A stretch of DNA of 15,808 bases from positions 1-15,808 of the forward strand of contig JAJYTJ010000085.1 of NCBI GenBank assembly GCA_021793115.1. The letters are read 5' to 3'. Source of the stretch: Actinomycetes bacterium (GTDB taxonomy: Bacteria > Actinomycetota > Actinomycetes > Actinomycetales > Cellulomonadaceae). Of this stretch, positions 1 through 8,167 are shown piece after piece; positions within the stretch are counted from its first letter, which is position 1; each line of letters starts with the position of its first letter. Both the position numbers and the translations under genes were made by a program. Below the pieces are notes generated by a model, which saw nothing but the letters and a program-made list of their open reading frames with translations, did not search any database and was not told the origin of the DNA.

Positions 1-2
1 CT

Positions 3-1025
3 CGGCAGGTGCGTCACGACCTGGCCCGCGTCAGCGCCGAGCACCCCGTGCTGCGGCAGGCCCGCGTCGTCGACGCCGGGGCGTGCGCCCTCCTCGTCGT
101 GCTCGAAGCCCTCGACCGGACGTGGGGCGCCCCCGGCGCGCCGGCGTCGCTCGACTGGCTGCCCGAGCGCGGCGTGGGGGCCGAAGAGCTCGCAGCGTGG
201 CGCGCCGCCGAGCCCGGCGGAGCCTACGAGGTGATGGCGCTGGTGCGGCCCACGCCGCCGGCCGACCTGGGGGCGGCGCTGCGCGCGCGGCTCGGGGCGG
301 TGGGCGACGCGGTCGCCGTGGTGGGGGCCGCCCACCTCTGGCACGTGCACGTCCACACCGACGACCCGGCGGCGGCGATCGAGGCCGCGCACCTCGGGGA
401 CCGCACCCAGGTGGTGGTGCGGCTCGTGGAGGGGGCGGCGCAGCAGGTCGCCGCCGGCGACGACCTCGGCCTGGTCATCGCGACGGGCGAGGCGGGCATG
501 GCGCGGTTCTTCGCGACGGGCGGCGCCGTGGTCGTCGTGCGCTGCCCCGAGGCCCCGGTCACGGCGGACCACCTGGCGCGCGCGGTGGCGGACACCGCCA
601 CGGACCGCGTGGTGCTGCTCGCGGGCGACGACGAGCTGGCCGGGCCCGCCCGCGCGGTGGCGGTCCCGGGCGTGACGCTGGAGCTGGTCGGCGCGCCGGA
701 CGTGCTCGCCACAGCCGTGGCCGCGCTCGCGGTGCTCGGCGGCCGGGGCGAGGCGGCGCGGCGCGCGGACGAGGCGCAGGCGGCCGTGGCGCGGCTGCGG
801 ACCGCGGACGTCGACGTGTGGGGCGACCTGGCGCCCACGGCGGAGGCGCTCGTGGACGAGGCGGCGGGCGCGGCCCAGGGGGTCACGGTGCAGCACGGGC
901 CGGGCGCGGCGTACGACGACGCGGTCGCGCTGCGGGACTGGCTCGAGGGGGCTCACCCGGAGGTCGACGTGGTGCTCGTCGGGCCCGTGGCCGACGGCCC
1001 GCGGTGGCGGATCGGGGTGGACTGA
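3..1025 (+). CDS. DAK2/FakA-like protein, 3' part (5' end outside window)
   Basis: The reading frame is open to the window's left edge, and the first visible residues match the last helix of a DhaL (DAK2) domain, so the true start lies upstream. Family knowledge: FakA/YloV-type proteins join an N-terminal DhaL ATP-binding domain, a middle domain and a C-terminal DegV-like domain. In Gram-positive bacteria FakA phosphorylates fatty acids bound by FakB; the actinobacterial role is less clear. Visible here are the end of DhaL with VDAGACALLVVLEAL, the middle domain with its HVHVHTDDP segment (about nt 345-370), and a C-terminal domain ending in a typical IGVD. The usual glycine-rich VDAGGxG is changed to VDAGACA. 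recG follows after one base, the same order as in mycobacteria. Family assignment is solid; the biochemical role is not. Confidence 0.85.
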   Translation, partial: RQVRHDLARVSAEHPVLRQARVVDAGACALLVVLEALDRTWGAPGAPASLDWLPERGVGAEELAAWRAAEPGGAYEVMALVRPTPPADLGAALRARLGAVGDAVAVVGAAHLWHVHVHTDDPAAAIEAAHLGDRTQVVVRLVEGAAQQVAAGDDLGLVIATGEAGMARFFATGGAVVVVRCPEAPVTADHLARAVADTATDRVVLLAGDDELAGPARAVAVPGVTLELVGAPDVLATAVAALAVLGGRGEAARRADEAQAAVARLRTADVDVWGDLAPTAEALVDEAAGAAQGVTVQHGPGAAYDDAVALRDWLEGAHPEVDVVLVGPVADGPRWRIGVD

Positions 1026-1026
1026 C

Positions 1027-3249
1027 GTGGTGGTCTCGGCGTTCCCGCCGTCCGCGCGCCTCGAGCAGCCGGTGCACAAGGCGTTCGGGCTCAAGTCGGG
1101 CAAGAGCCTGGAGGGCCTGGGCCTGCGCACGGTGGGCGACCTCGTGCGGCACTACCCGCGCCGGTACGAGCACCACGGCGAGCTCACGGACCTGTCGGGG
1201 CTGACCCTCGGCGAGCACGTCACCGTGGTCGCCGACGTCGAGAGCGCGACCGTCCGGACGACGCGCACCGGCAAGGCGCTGCTCGAGGCGTCCGTCACCG
1301 ACGGCCGTGGGCGGCTGCGGATCGCGTTCTTCGCCGGTCACCGGGCCAGGCTCCGCTACCACGAGGCGAAGCTCGTCCCGGGCCGGCGGGGGCTCTTCAG
1401 CGGCGTGGTCAGCGAGTTCCAGTCCCGGCTGCAGTTCCTGCACCCGGACTACGAGGTGTTCGACCCCGACTACGAGGAGCGGGCGCGCGAGGAGGCGGCC
1501 TGGCCGATCCCCATCTACCCGGCGTCCCAGAGCCTGCAGAGCTGGCAGATCCGCAACGCGGTGCGCCACGAGCTCGCCGGGCTCGCCGAGCCGGACGTGC
1601 CGGACCCGCTGCCGCCCGCGCTGCGGACGCAGCACCGCCTGCCGTCACTGCTGGACGCGCTGCGGCTGGTGCACGTGCCGCAGGAGGACGCGGACTGGCA
1701 CCGCGGTCGCGACCGGCTGCGCTTCGAGGAGGCGTTCGTGCTGCAGGCCGAGCTGGCGCGGCGCCGGGCGCGGGCCGCCGCGCAGGCCGCGGTGCGCCGT
1801 CCCGGCGCGCCCGGCGGCCTGCTCGAGGCGTTCGACGCGCGGCTGCCGTTCGAGCTCACCGCCGGGCAGCGGGAGGTGGGTGAGCAGATCGCGCGCGAGC
1901 TCGCCGCGCCGCACCCGATGCAGCGGCTGCTGCAGGGCGAGGTGGGCTCGGGCAAGACCGTCGTGGCGCTGCGGGCGATGCTCCAGGTGGTCGACTCCGG
2001 CGGCCAGGCGGCGCTGCTGGCGCCCACGGAGGTGCTCGCGGCGCAGCACGCGCGCACGCTGCGGGCGCTGCTGGGCGACCTCGCCGAGGGCGGCTTCCTG
2101 GGTGGTGCGGAGCTGGCCACCCGAGTGGCCCTGCTCACGGGCTCGCTGCCGGCCGCCGCCCGGCGCGCGGCGTTGGCGGACGCCGCCGGGGGTGCCGCCG
2201 GGATCGTCGTCGGCACGCACGCGCTGCTCAACCCGGACGTCCAGTTCGCGGACCTCGGGCTGGTGGTGGTCGACGAGCAGCACCGCTTCGGCGTGGCGCA
2301 GCGCGACGTGCTGCGCACGCGCACCGAGGTGCAGCCGCACCTGCTCGTCATGACCGCCACGCCGATCCCGCGCACGGTGGCCATGACCGTGTTCGGCGAC
2401 CTGGAGACGTCCGTGCTGCGCGAGGTCCCGGCGGGGCGCTCGGGCGTCGCCACGTTCATGGCAGACGCGCGGCGGCCGAACTACGTGGCGCGCACGTGGT
2501 CGCTGGTGCGCGAGCAGGTGGCCTCCGGAGGCCGCGCCTTCGTCGTGTGCCCGCGCATCACGGCCGAGGGCGACGAGCGGGGCGACGACGACGCCGACCT
2601 GCTGGCGGACGACGACGACGGCGCGCCGCGGCGGCCGCTGCGTGCGGTGCTCGAGGTGGCCGACGAGCTGCGCGGCCGCGCCGAGCTGGCGGGCGTGCCG
2701 GTCGGGACGCTGCACGGGCGCATGTCGCCCGACGAGAAGGACCGTGCGCTCGGGGCGTTCGCGTCGGGTGCCACGCCGGTGCTCGTGACGACCACCGTCA
2801 TCGAGGTCGGGGTGGACGTGCCGGCCGCCACCGTCATGGTGGTGCTCGACGCCGACCGCTTCGGCCTGTCGCAGCTGCACCAGCTGCGGGGCCGCGTCGG
2901 GCGCGGCAGCGCCCCCGGGTTCTGCCTGCTCGTGTCGTCGGCCGAGGAGGGCACACCGGCCTGGACCCGGCTGGACACGCTCACGCGGACCGGCGACGGG
3001 TTCGCGCTGGCCGCCGCCGACCTGGAGCTGCGCCGCGAGGGCGACGTGCTCGGCGCGGCGCAGTCGGGCGCGGGCTCGTCGCTGCGGCTGCTGCGGGTGA
3101 CGCGGGATGCCGCCCTCATCGAGCGGGCCCGGGACGAGGCCACGCAGCTCGTCGCGGGCGACCCGGAGCTCGCCGGCTGGCCCGCGCTCGCCGAGGCGAT
3201 CGACCAGCGGCTGTCGGGGTCCGGCGAGGAGTTCATCGACCGGGTGTAG
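1027..3249 (+). CDS. recG: ATP-dependent DNA helicase RecG
   Basis: RecG is a monomeric double-stranded DNA translocase that regresses stalled replication forks and drives Holliday-junction branch migration. The 740-residue product has an N-terminal wedge/OB region (about 60-150) and two RecA-like motor domains. Visible motifs are Walker A GEVGSGKT (304-311), the DEQH box (416-419) followed by RFG, motif [11 protein letters not shown] (443-450), motif [13 protein letters not shown] (588-599) and motif [11 protein letters not shown] (619-627). Length is normal for actinobacterial RecG. The GTG start lies one base after the preceding stop, with a GGGGTGG ribosome-binding sequence at 1014-1020, suggesting coupled translation. 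An acidic loop, [15 protein letters not shown] (519-533), sits in the second motor domain and is probably a lineage insertion. Confidence 0.97.
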   Translation: MVVSAFPPSARLEQPVHKAFGLKSGKSLEGLGLRTVGDLVRHYPRRYEHHGELTDLSGLTLGEHVTVVADVESATVRTTRTGKALLEASVTDGRGRLRIAFFAGHRARLRYHEAKLVPGRRGLFSGVVSEFQSRLQFLHPDYEVFDPDYEERAREEAAWPIPIYPASQSLQSWQIRNAVRHELAGLAEPDVPDPLPPALRTQHRLPSLLDALRLVHVPQEDADWHRGRDRLRFEEAFVLQAELARRRARAAAQAAVRRPGAPGGLLEAFDARLPFELTAGQREVGEQIARELAAPHPMQRLLQGEVGSGKTVVALRAMLQVVDSGGQAALLAPTEVLAAQHARTLRALLGDLAEGGFLGGAELATRVALLTGSLPAAARRAALADAAGGAAGIVVGTHALLNPDVQFADLGLVVVDEQHRFGVAQRDVLRTRTEVQPHLLVMTATPIPRTVAMTVFGDLETSVLREVPAGRSGVATFMADARRPNYVARTWSLVREQVASGGRAFVVCPRITAEGDERGDDDADLLADDDDGAPRRPLRAVLEVADELRGRAELAGVPVGTLHGRMSPDEKDRALGAFASGATPVLVTTTVIEVGVDVPAATVMVVLDADRFGLSQLHQLRGRVGRGSAPGFCLLVSSAEEGTPAWTRLDTLTRTGDGFALAAADLELRREGDVLGAAQSGAGSSLRLLRVTRDAALIERARDEATQLVAGDPELAGWPALAEAIDQRLSGSGEEFIDRV

Positions 3250-3262
3250 CGCCCGGGCGGGC

Positions 3263-3268
3263 TACCCT
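3263..3268 (+). promoter_or_regulatory. -10 box TACCCT, likely leaderless promoter of the ABC ATPase gene
   Basis: TACCCT fits the actinobacterial TAnnnT -10 pattern and ends 6 bases before the GTG at 3275, which would put the transcript start at or next to the start codon. TA steps are rare in this GC-rich DNA. No good -35 box is seen. The box lies in the 25-base gap after recG. Confidence 0.55.
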
Positions 3269-3274
3269 GGCGCC

Positions 3275-3964
3275 GTGCCTCAGCCCGTCGTCCGCGCCCA
3301 GGACCTGCTCGTCGGCTACGGCGGGGCGCCGGTGTGCGCACCCGTGACCTTCACGCTGCAGCCCGGGCGCGCGCTCGCCCTCGTCGGCTCCAACGGGTCC
3401 GGGAAGTCCACCGTGCTGCGGGCGGTCATCGGCCTGCTCGAGCCGGCCGGCGGCAAGCTGACCGTGCTGGGTGCCGCGGTGGACGAGCGGACGGTGGAGT
3501 TTCGCAGCGCCGTGTCCAGCGTGCTCGACGACGACGCGTACTTCCCGTCGCTGTCGGTCGCCGAGCACCTCTACCTCGTCGCGCGCGGCCACGGCGTGCT
3601 CGACGCCTGGGACCGGGTCGACGAGCTGCTCGAGGAGTTCGGCCTGGTGGACCACGCCACCGCGCTGCCGGTGTCCCTCTCGAGCGGCCAGCGCCGCCGC
3701 CTGCTGCTGGCGGCCGGCTTCGCGCGGCCGCGGTCGCTGCTCGTGCTCGACGAGCCGGAGCAGCGACTGGACCGCCGCATGCTCTCGGCGCTCACCGACC
3801 GGCTCGTCGCCGAGAAGGCCGCGGGCGGCGCGGTGCTCATGGCGTCGCACGACCCGGAGCTGGTCCGTGCGGTGGCGGACCGCGCGCTGCACCTGGACGA
3901 CCAGCGCAACGAGATGCTGTCCGCGGCCGACGCCGCGACGCGCATCGCCCGGATCCCGGCGTGA
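3275..3964 (+). CDS. ABC transporter ATP-binding protein
   Basis: This 229-residue single-domain ABC ATPase presumably powers the membrane protein encoded next. Walker A GSNGSGKS lies at 38-45, signature LSSGQ at 135-139, Walker B VLDEP ending at 161, and the H-loop His at 192 (MASHDPE). The Q-loop reads SVLDDDAYF, so the usual Gln appears to be Asp. An in-frame GTG upstream inside recG would add over 50 residues unlike an ABC domain. I chose the GTG at 3275 because it gives the normal MPQPVVRAQDLLVGYG opening and is preceded by a TAnnnT box. Its stop overlaps the next start as GTGA. The substrate cannot be read from sequence; drug, peptide or lipid export are all possible. Confidence 0.92.
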   Translation: MPQPVVRAQDLLVGYGGAPVCAPVTFTLQPGRALALVGSNGSGKSTVLRAVIGLLEPAGGKLTVLGAAVDERTVEFRSAVSSVLDDDAYFPSLSVAEHLYLVARGHGVLDAWDRVDELLEEFGLVDHATALPVSLSSGQRRRLLLAAGFARPRSLLVLDEPEQRLDRRMLSALTDRLVAEKAAGGAVLMASHDPELVRAVADRALHLDDQRNEMLSAADAATRIARIPA

Positions 3965-5592
3965 CCTCCGACCCGGTGGTGCCGGCGGTCTCGCCGGGCG
4001 AGGTCGGTGACCTGCCCACGGCGCGGTCCATCCGGCGGTTCACCGCGGCGGCGGGCAAGGCGCGCGCCGGGGCCAGCCTGACGTCGCTGCTCGGCGACGT
4101 GTACTACGCGGTGATCTCCGCGGCGATCGGCGCGGCCGTGGCGTTCGGCGTGGCCCAGCAGGTGCGCACGTCGCTACCGCCCGCGCCGCAGGTCGCCCCG
4201 CCGACGAGCCTGAGCCTGCCGGCGCTCGTGGCGGTGGTGCTGCTCGCCGCGGCGGGCGTGCTCGTGTCGCTCGCGGGCCGACTCGGGCCGGTGGGTGCGG
4301 GGGGCGCGGAGTCGGCGTGGTGGCTCCAGCTGCCGGTGGAGCGGCGCGGGCTGCTGCGGCCGGCGGCCCGCCGGCTGCCCGTGGTGGGCGCCGTCGCGGG
4401 CGCCGCGGTGGTCGCGCTGCTGGACGCCGGCCTGCTCGGCGACGCCGGCGGGCGGACCCTGCGGGCGGCCGGTGCCGGGGCGGTGGTCGCGGCCCTGCTC
4501 GTGCTGCTGGCCACGGTGCTGCAGTCGTCCGGCGTGCCGCGGCGCCGCGTCGCGCTCGTCGGCGACGTGGTGCTCGGCCTGTCCGCCGCGCTGGCCGTGG
4601 CGCTCGCGCTGGCCGGCACGCACCTGGCCGCGCTCCCGGTGGCGCCGTGGCCCCTGCTGGTCGTGGGCCTGCTCGCCGTGGCGGCGCTCGCCTGGTTCGT
4701 CGACGGCCGGCTCGACAGCATGCCGGCCCGCAGCCTGCGCGAGGGCGGCTCGGTGGCCACGCAGGCGATGGGCGCGGTGGTCTCGCTGGACTCGCGCGAG
4801 CTGGGGCGCGCGCTGACGGCGGGCTCGTCGCGGCCGGTGCGCCGGTGGGTGTCGCGGTTCCACGGCGTGCGCGGGCCAGCGACGGCCCTGGTGGCCGCCG
4901 ACCTCGCCCAGCTGCGGCGCTCGCCGCGGCACCTGGTGCAGCTCGTGGTGGCGGCCCTCGTGCCGTGGTTGGCCACGGTGGTGCCCCAGCTGGCGAACGT
5001 CCCGGGCGTGCTCGTCGCCGTGCTCGTCGCGGGCGGGATCGCGTCCAGCGCCGCCGCCGAGGGCGCGCGGGCGGGGGAGATGAACCCCATCCTCGACCGG
5101 ATGCTGCCGCTCGGGGCGAAGACCGTGCGCCGGCTGCGGATGGCCGTGCCGGGCGTCGCGATGCTCGCCTGGTCGCTGGCCGCGTTCGGGGCGCTCGGCC
5201 GCTGGGCGGGCGACGTGGGCCCGTGGCTCCTGCTCGCGGCGCTCGGCGCGCCCGTGTGGGCCGCGGCCACGGTGCGCGCGGCCTACCGGCCCGGCCCCAA
5301 CTGGTCCAAGCCGCTCGTGTCGACGCCGTTCGGCGCGCTGCCCACGGGCGTGACCACGGTGGTGTCGCGCGGGCCCGACCTCGTGGTGCTGTGCCTGCTG
5401 CCCACGTGGATCGCGCTCATCCTGCGGCACGTGACGCCCACCTTCCTCGTGCTGCAGCTCGCGGGCGCGGCGATCGCCTTCGCGATCGGCTCCTCGATCG
5501 CCACCGGCACGCTCATGGACCGGATGTTCGAGGCGTCCGGCGGCAAGCCGGGCGGCGCTCCGGGTGGGGCCGCGGTGGCGGGCGGGCGGTGA
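3961..5592 (+). CDS. DUF6297-type polytopic membrane protein (putative ABC exporter permease)
   Basis: The product is 543 residues. After a basic cytoplasmic N-terminus (about 1-40), I count roughly 11-12 hydrophobic segments, such as YYAVISAAIGAAVAFG, LVAVVLLAAAGVLVSLAG, LLVVGLLAVAALAWF and AGAAIAFAIGSSIA. This matches the actinobacterial DUF6297 family as I remember it, which usually sits beside a small ABC ATPase. The GTG start overlaps the ATPase stop in a GTGA quartet, so translation is coupled and the two proteins probably form one transporter. The end overlaps rsmD in the same way. The C-terminal tail (GGKPGGAPGGAAVAGGR) is low-complexity. The transported substrate is unknown, and the permease role is inferred from context and membrane topology. 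Confidence 0.85.
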   Translation: MTSDPVVPAVSPGEVGDLPTARSIRRFTAAAGKARAGASLTSLLGDVYYAVISAAIGAAVAFGVAQQVRTSLPPAPQVAPPTSLSLPALVAVVLLAAAGVLVSLAGRLGPVGAGGAESAWWLQLPVERRGLLRPAARRLPVVGAVAGAAVVALLDAGLLGDAGGRTLRAAGAGAVVAALLVLLATVLQSSGVPRRRVALVGDVVLGLSAALAVALALAGTHLAALPVAPWPLLVVGLLAVAALAWFVDGRLDSMPARSLREGGSVATQAMGAVVSLDSRELGRALTAGSSRPVRRWVSRFHGVRGPATALVAADLAQLRRSPRHLVQLVVAALVPWLATVVPQLANVPGVLVAVLVAGGIASSAAAEGARAGEMNPILDRMLPLGAKTVRRLRMAVPGVAMLAWSLAAFGALGRWAGDVGPWLLLAALGAPVWAAATVRAAYRPGPNWSKPLVSTPFGALPTGVTTVVSRGPDLVVLCLLPTWIALILRHVTPTFLVLQLAGAAIAFAIGSSIATGTLMDRMFEASGGKPGGAPGGAAVAGGR

Positions 5593-6149
5593 CCCGCATC
5601 GTCGCCGGGGCGGCCGGCGGGCGGACCCTGCAGGTCCCCGCCCGCGGCACCCGGCCGACGAGCGAGCGCGTGCGCGAGGCGCTCTTCTCCCGGCTGGAGC
5701 ACCTCGACGCCGTGGCGGGCGCCCGCGTGCTCGACCTGTACGCCGGGTCGGGGGCGCTGGGCCTGGAGGCGGTGAGCCGGGGCGCGGCGGCGGTGACGCT
5801 CGTCGAGGCCGCCGCGTCGGCCGCCGAGGTCTGCCGTCGCAACGCGGCGACCCTCGGCCTCGGCGCCCGGGTGACGGTCGTGGCGGACCGCGCCGAACGC
5901 TTCGTCGCCCGCCCGCCGGCCGCGCCGTGGCGCCTCGTGCTGCTCGACCCGCCCTACGACGTCGCGGAGCCGGCGCTCACGGCGGTCCTCGGGGGGCTGG
6001 CCGGCGACGGCACGCTGGAGGAGGGCGCCGTCGTCGTCGTCGAGCGCTCCACCCGCAGCCCCGAGCCGGGCTGGCCCGCCGGCCTCGCCCGCTTCGACGA
6101 GCGCCGGTACGGCGAGACGACGCTCTGGTTCGCCGAGCCCGCACGCTGA
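5589..6149 (+). CDS. rsmD: 16S rRNA (guanine(966)-N(2))-methyltransferase RsmD
   Basis: RsmD methylates N2 of G966 of 16S rRNA (E. coli numbering) using S-adenosylmethionine. The 186-residue product has the family N-terminus TRIVAGAAGGRTL, the RPTSERVREALF segment (22-33), SAM-binding motif I VLDLYAGSGALGLEA (47-61) and catalytic DPPY (120-123). The GTG start overlaps the stop of the membrane protein gene as GTGA. Length is normal. Next comes coaD, the widely conserved rsmD-coaD pairing also seen in mycobacteria (Rv2966c-Rv2965c). Confidence 0.95.
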   Translation: MTRIVAGAAGGRTLQVPARGTRPTSERVREALFSRLEHLDAVAGARVLDLYAGSGALGLEAVSRGAAAVTLVEAAASAAEVCRRNAATLGLGARVTVVADRAERFVARPPAAPWRLVLLDPPYDVAEPALTAVLGGLAGDGTLEEGAVVVVERSTRSPEPGWPAGLARFDERRYGETTLWFAEPAR

Positions 6150-6170
6150 GCGGACCGGCGGTGGCTCCCG

Positions 6171-6187
6171 GCGGCCCCGCGGGCCGC
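6171..6187. other. Perfect 7-bp hairpin in the rsmD-coaD gap
   Basis: GCGGCCC, loop CGC, then GGGCCGC form a perfect 7-bp all-GC stem between the rsmD stop and the coaD promoter box. There is no T-tract. It may act as a weak terminator for upstream transcription, or may be chance in such GC-rich sequence. Confidence 0.35.
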
Positions 6188-6191
6188 GGCG

Positions 6192-6197
6192 TAGGTT
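6192..6197 (+). promoter_or_regulatory. -10 box TAGGTT, likely leaderless promoter of coaD
   Basis: TAGGTT matches TAnnnT and ends 7 bases before the preferred coaD GTG at 6205, so the transcript would start at about the start codon. The box overlaps an alternative TTG start at 6196, which argues against that start. No clear -35 box. Confidence 0.55.
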
Positions 6198-6204
6198 GGC
6201 GCCC

Positions 6205-6690
6205 GTGAGCCGCGCGGTCTGCCCCGGGTCCTTCGACCCCGTCACGCTGGGCCACCTCGACGTCATCCGGCGCGCCCGGTCGATGTTCGACGAGGTGGTC
6301 GTCGTCGTGGCGCACAACGCGGCCAAGCGGCCGCTGCTGCCGGTGCAGGAGCGCGTGGCGCTCGTCCAGCGCGCGGTGGCCGAGCTCAGCCGGGTCACGG
6401 TGACCAGCTGGGACGGCCTGCTCGCGGACTTCCTCGTCCAGTCCGGCGCGCAGGCCGTGGTCAAGGGCCTGCGGGGTGGCGCGGACGTGGACGCGGAGCT
6501 CGGCATGGCGCTGCTCAACCGGCACCTGTCGGGGGTCGAGACCGTGTTCGTCCCCGGCGACGGGGCGCTCGCGCACGTCGCGTCCTCGCTGGTCAAGGAC
6601 GTGGCGCGGCACGGTGGGACGATCGACGACCTGGTGCCGCCGGGGGTCGCCGCGGCGGTGCGGGCGGCCCTGGAGGGAGGAGCCCGATGA
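6205..6690 (+). CDS. coaD: Phosphopantetheine adenylyltransferase (CoaD, PPAT)
   Basis: CoaD catalyses the penultimate step of coenzyme A synthesis, transferring AMP from ATP to 4'-phosphopantetheine and releasing pyrophosphate. The 161-residue product opens with the family signature CPGSFDPVTLGHLDVI, with the nucleotidyl-transfer TLGH at 14-17. It also has the KGLRGGADVD segment and the late VASSLVKDVARHGG segment, corresponding to the ISSTxxR/K motif. An in-frame TTG at 6196 would add three residues, but it falls inside the TAGGTT promoter box, and GTG at 6205 gives the normal length. The stop overlaps the next gene's ATG as ATGA. Cytosolic; the active form in the family is a hexamer. Confidence 0.96.
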   Translation: MSRAVCPGSFDPVTLGHLDVIRRARSMFDEVVVVVAHNAAKRPLLPVQERVALVQRAVAELSRVTVTSWDGLLADFLVQSGAQAVVKGLRGGADVDAELGMALLNRHLSGVETVFVPGDGALAHVASSLVKDVARHGGTIDDLVPPGVAAAVRAALEGGAR

Positions 6691-7175
6691 GCGGGACGGA
6701 CGACGAGCGGACCGGCGGCGTGCTGGGGGTGCTCGAGGCGCTGGCGGCGACGGTGGCCGGCGCGCGGGCCATGCCCATGTCGTCGTCGGTGCTGGTGAAC
6801 AAGGCGGAGCTGCTCGACCTCGTCGAGCAGGCGCGCGAGGCGCTGCCCGACCAGCTGACGGCGGCCGACGCGCTGCTCGCGGACGTGGACGCCGCGAAGG
6901 AGCAGGCCCGGGCCGAGGCCGGACAGATCGTGGCCCGCGCCCACGAGGAGGCCGAGCGCCTCGTCGATGCGGAGGCGGTCACGGTGGCGGCACGCCGGAA
7001 GGCGGCCGAGATCCTCGCCGCGGCGCAGGAGCAGGCGGACGCCATGCGGCGCGACGCCGACGACTACTGCGACCGCCGGCTGGCGGACTTCGAGATCGAC
7101 CTCGGCAAGGTCGTGGCGCAGGTGCAGGCCGGCCGGGCCAAGCTCGCGGGTCGTCTCGGCCTCGGCGACAGCTGA
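6687..7175 (+). CDS. sepIVA: SepIVA-like DivIVA-domain coiled-coil protein
   Basis: The 162-residue soluble, mostly helical product has a long Ala/Glu/Arg heptad-like middle (about 60-130). Such genes are often auto-annotated as ATP synthase subunit B, which I think is wrong: there is no membrane segment. Recalled mycobacterial SepIVA (Rv2927c) shares the N-terminal pattern ARxxPM...LLxLV...ALPxQL...AxALL and the C-terminal pattern ADxxRxxxDxYCDxRLADFExxL. Rv2927c is also followed by the DUF177, rnc and fpg genes, as here. SepIVA is needed for septation in mycobacteria. This copy is shorter than the roughly 245-residue mycobacterial protein, mainly in the coiled coil. It is the only gene here starting with ATG, has a strong GGAGGGAGGAG ribosome site at 6672-6682, and overlaps coaD by 4 nt. 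Confidence 0.75.
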   Translation: MSGTDDERTGGVLGVLEALAATVAGARAMPMSSSVLVNKAELLDLVEQAREALPDQLTAADALLADVDAAKEQARAEAGQIVARAHEEAERLVDAEAVTVAARRKAAEILAAAQEQADAMRRDADDYCDRRLADFEIDLGKVVAQVQAGRAKLAGRLGLGDS

Positions 7176-7182
7176 GCGGCGG

Positions 7183-7223
7183 CTCCCGGGCACGCCCGCG
7201 TGGCACGGCTGCGGTGCCGGGAG
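7183..7223 (+). terminator. Long GC hairpin after sepIVA, candidate terminator
   Basis: CTCCCGG-(G)-CAC at 7183-7193 pairs with GTGCCGGGAG at 7214-7223: ten base pairs with one bulged G and a 20-nt loop. It starts 8 bases after the sepIVA stop and lies upstream of the yceD promoter, where a transcription boundary is expected. No T-tract follows, which is common among proposed actinobacterial terminators. Confidence 0.55.
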
Positions 7224-7272
7224 ATCGGTCGAAGGCCGGGCGCGGGCGGCTCGGGGCTCGGTCGGCGCCGGT

Positions 7273-7301
7273 TTGGGGGCGGTGCGGGCGTGCCGTAGAC
7301 T
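7273..7301 (+). promoter_or_regulatory. Promoter of the yceD-rpmF-rnc-mutM operon
   Basis: A -10 box TAGACT (7296-7301) lies 17 bases downstream of a TTGGGG sequence (7273-7278) that could serve as the -35, the standard housekeeping sigma spacing. The predicted transcript start near 7308 gives a 5' leader of about 50 nt before the GTG at 7358. I recognise no riboswitch or known leader structure in it. Confidence 0.6.
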
Positions 7302-7357
7302 CGCTCGCTGGTCCAGCCGGTGGTGGTTGGGACCGGGATCGACGAGGGGACACCGCC

Positions 7358-7939
7358 GTGCAGCGCCCTGGCCACCTCGATCCCCGCTCGCCGTTCGTGC
7401 TCGACACCCATGAGCTCGGCCGACGTCCGGGATCGATGCGGACCGTGCGGCTGACGGTGCCGGCCCCGGCCGAGCTCGGTACCGCCGTCATCGGCATCCC
7501 CGAAGGCACCGACCTGGAGCTCGATCTGAGGCTCGAGGCGGTGATGGAGGGGGTCCTGGTCACCGGAGCAGTCCGCGGCCGGGCGGTCGGGGAGTGCGTG
7601 CGCTGCCTGGACGAGGTGACGGAACCCGTGGACGTCACTCTCGCCGAGCTGTTCGTCTACCCCGAGCGTGCCGCCGTCGCGGCGCAGGACGGCGACGAGG
7701 ACGACGAGGACCTGCGCGAGCTGGACGGGGACTTCCTCGACCTGGAGCCCGCGCTGCGGGACGCGGTGGTGCCCATGCTGCCGTTCCAGCCCGTGTGCCG
7801 GTCCGACTGCCCGGGCCTGTGCTCCCTGTGCGGGGCCAGGCTCGCGGACGAGCCGGGACACACGCATGAGACGCTTGACCCCCGGTGGGCCGCCCTGGGC
7901 GGCCTGTCCGGGTCGGACGACGAGACGAAAGAGAGCTAG
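7358..7939 (+). CDS. YceD/DUF177 family zinc-ribbon-like protein
   Basis: This 193-residue protein belongs to the YceD/DUF177 family, almost always encoded just before ribosomal protein L32. In plants and E. coli, relatives are tied to 23S rRNA accumulation or processing; the exact mechanism is uncertain. Visible marks are the actinobacterial N-terminus [17 protein letters not shown] (12-28), the C-x2-C pair C80/C83 and the C-terminal cluster C147, C151, C155 and C158 ([13 protein letters not shown]), consistent with metal binding. An acidic stretch, [15 protein letters not shown], lies between the two Cys groups. The GTG start has a GAGGGGA ribosome site at 7344-7350. An earlier in-frame extension would run across the promoter region and is not credible. 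rpmF follows after two bases. Confidence 0.93.
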   Translation: MQRPGHLDPRSPFVLDTHELGRRPGSMRTVRLTVPAPAELGTAVIGIPEGTDLELDLRLEAVMEGVLVTGAVRGRAVGECVRCLDEVTEPVDVTLAELFVYPERAAVAAQDGDEDDEDLRELDGDFLDLEPALRDAVVPMLPFQPVCRSDCPGLCSLCGARLADEPGHTHETLDPRWAALGGLSGSDDETKES

Positions 7940-7941
7940 CC

Positions 7942-8139
7942 GTGGCTGTTCCCAAGCGCAGGATGTCGCGCGCCAACACCCGTGCGCGGCGGTCGCAGTG
8001 GAAGACCACTGCCACGACCCTCAGCACCTGCCCCCGCTGCAAGGCGCCGAAGCAGCCGCACCTCGCGTGCCCGGCGTGCGGCGCCTACGGCGAGCGCACC
8101 TACGAGCAGGCGATCAAGAGCGAGCACGAGCACGCGTGA
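7942..8139 (+). CDS. rpmF: 50S ribosomal protein L32
   Basis: The 65-residue basic protein of the large ribosomal subunit has the family start [20 protein letters not shown] and the zinc-ribbon pairs C30/C33 and C43/C46 (CPRC, CPAC). All four cysteines are present, so this is the zinc-binding (C+) form, not the zinc-independent paralogue some actinobacteria induce under zinc starvation. The GTG start sits two bases after the yceD stop, with a purine-rich AAAGAGAG before it. The acidic C-terminus SEHEHA is typical of the actinobacterial protein. Confidence 0.97.
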   Translation: MAVPKRRMSRANTRARRSQWKTTATTLSTCPRCKAPKQPHLACPACGAYGERTYEQAIKSEHEHA

Positions 8140-8167
8140 GCCCGCGCGGTGACCACGAGGTGACGTC

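Noticed and set aside
3334..3960. Upstream extension of the DUF6297 protein over the ABC ATPase gene
   Set aside because: The frame is open, but the extra 200 residues are Arg/Gly-rich shadow sequence of the ATPase gene. The GTG in the GTGA overlap at 3961 starts real membrane-protein sequence.
6150..6204. TTG at 6196 as coaD start
   Set aside because: It falls inside the TAGGTT promoter box and adds three residues not typical of CoaD. GTG at 6205 fits better.
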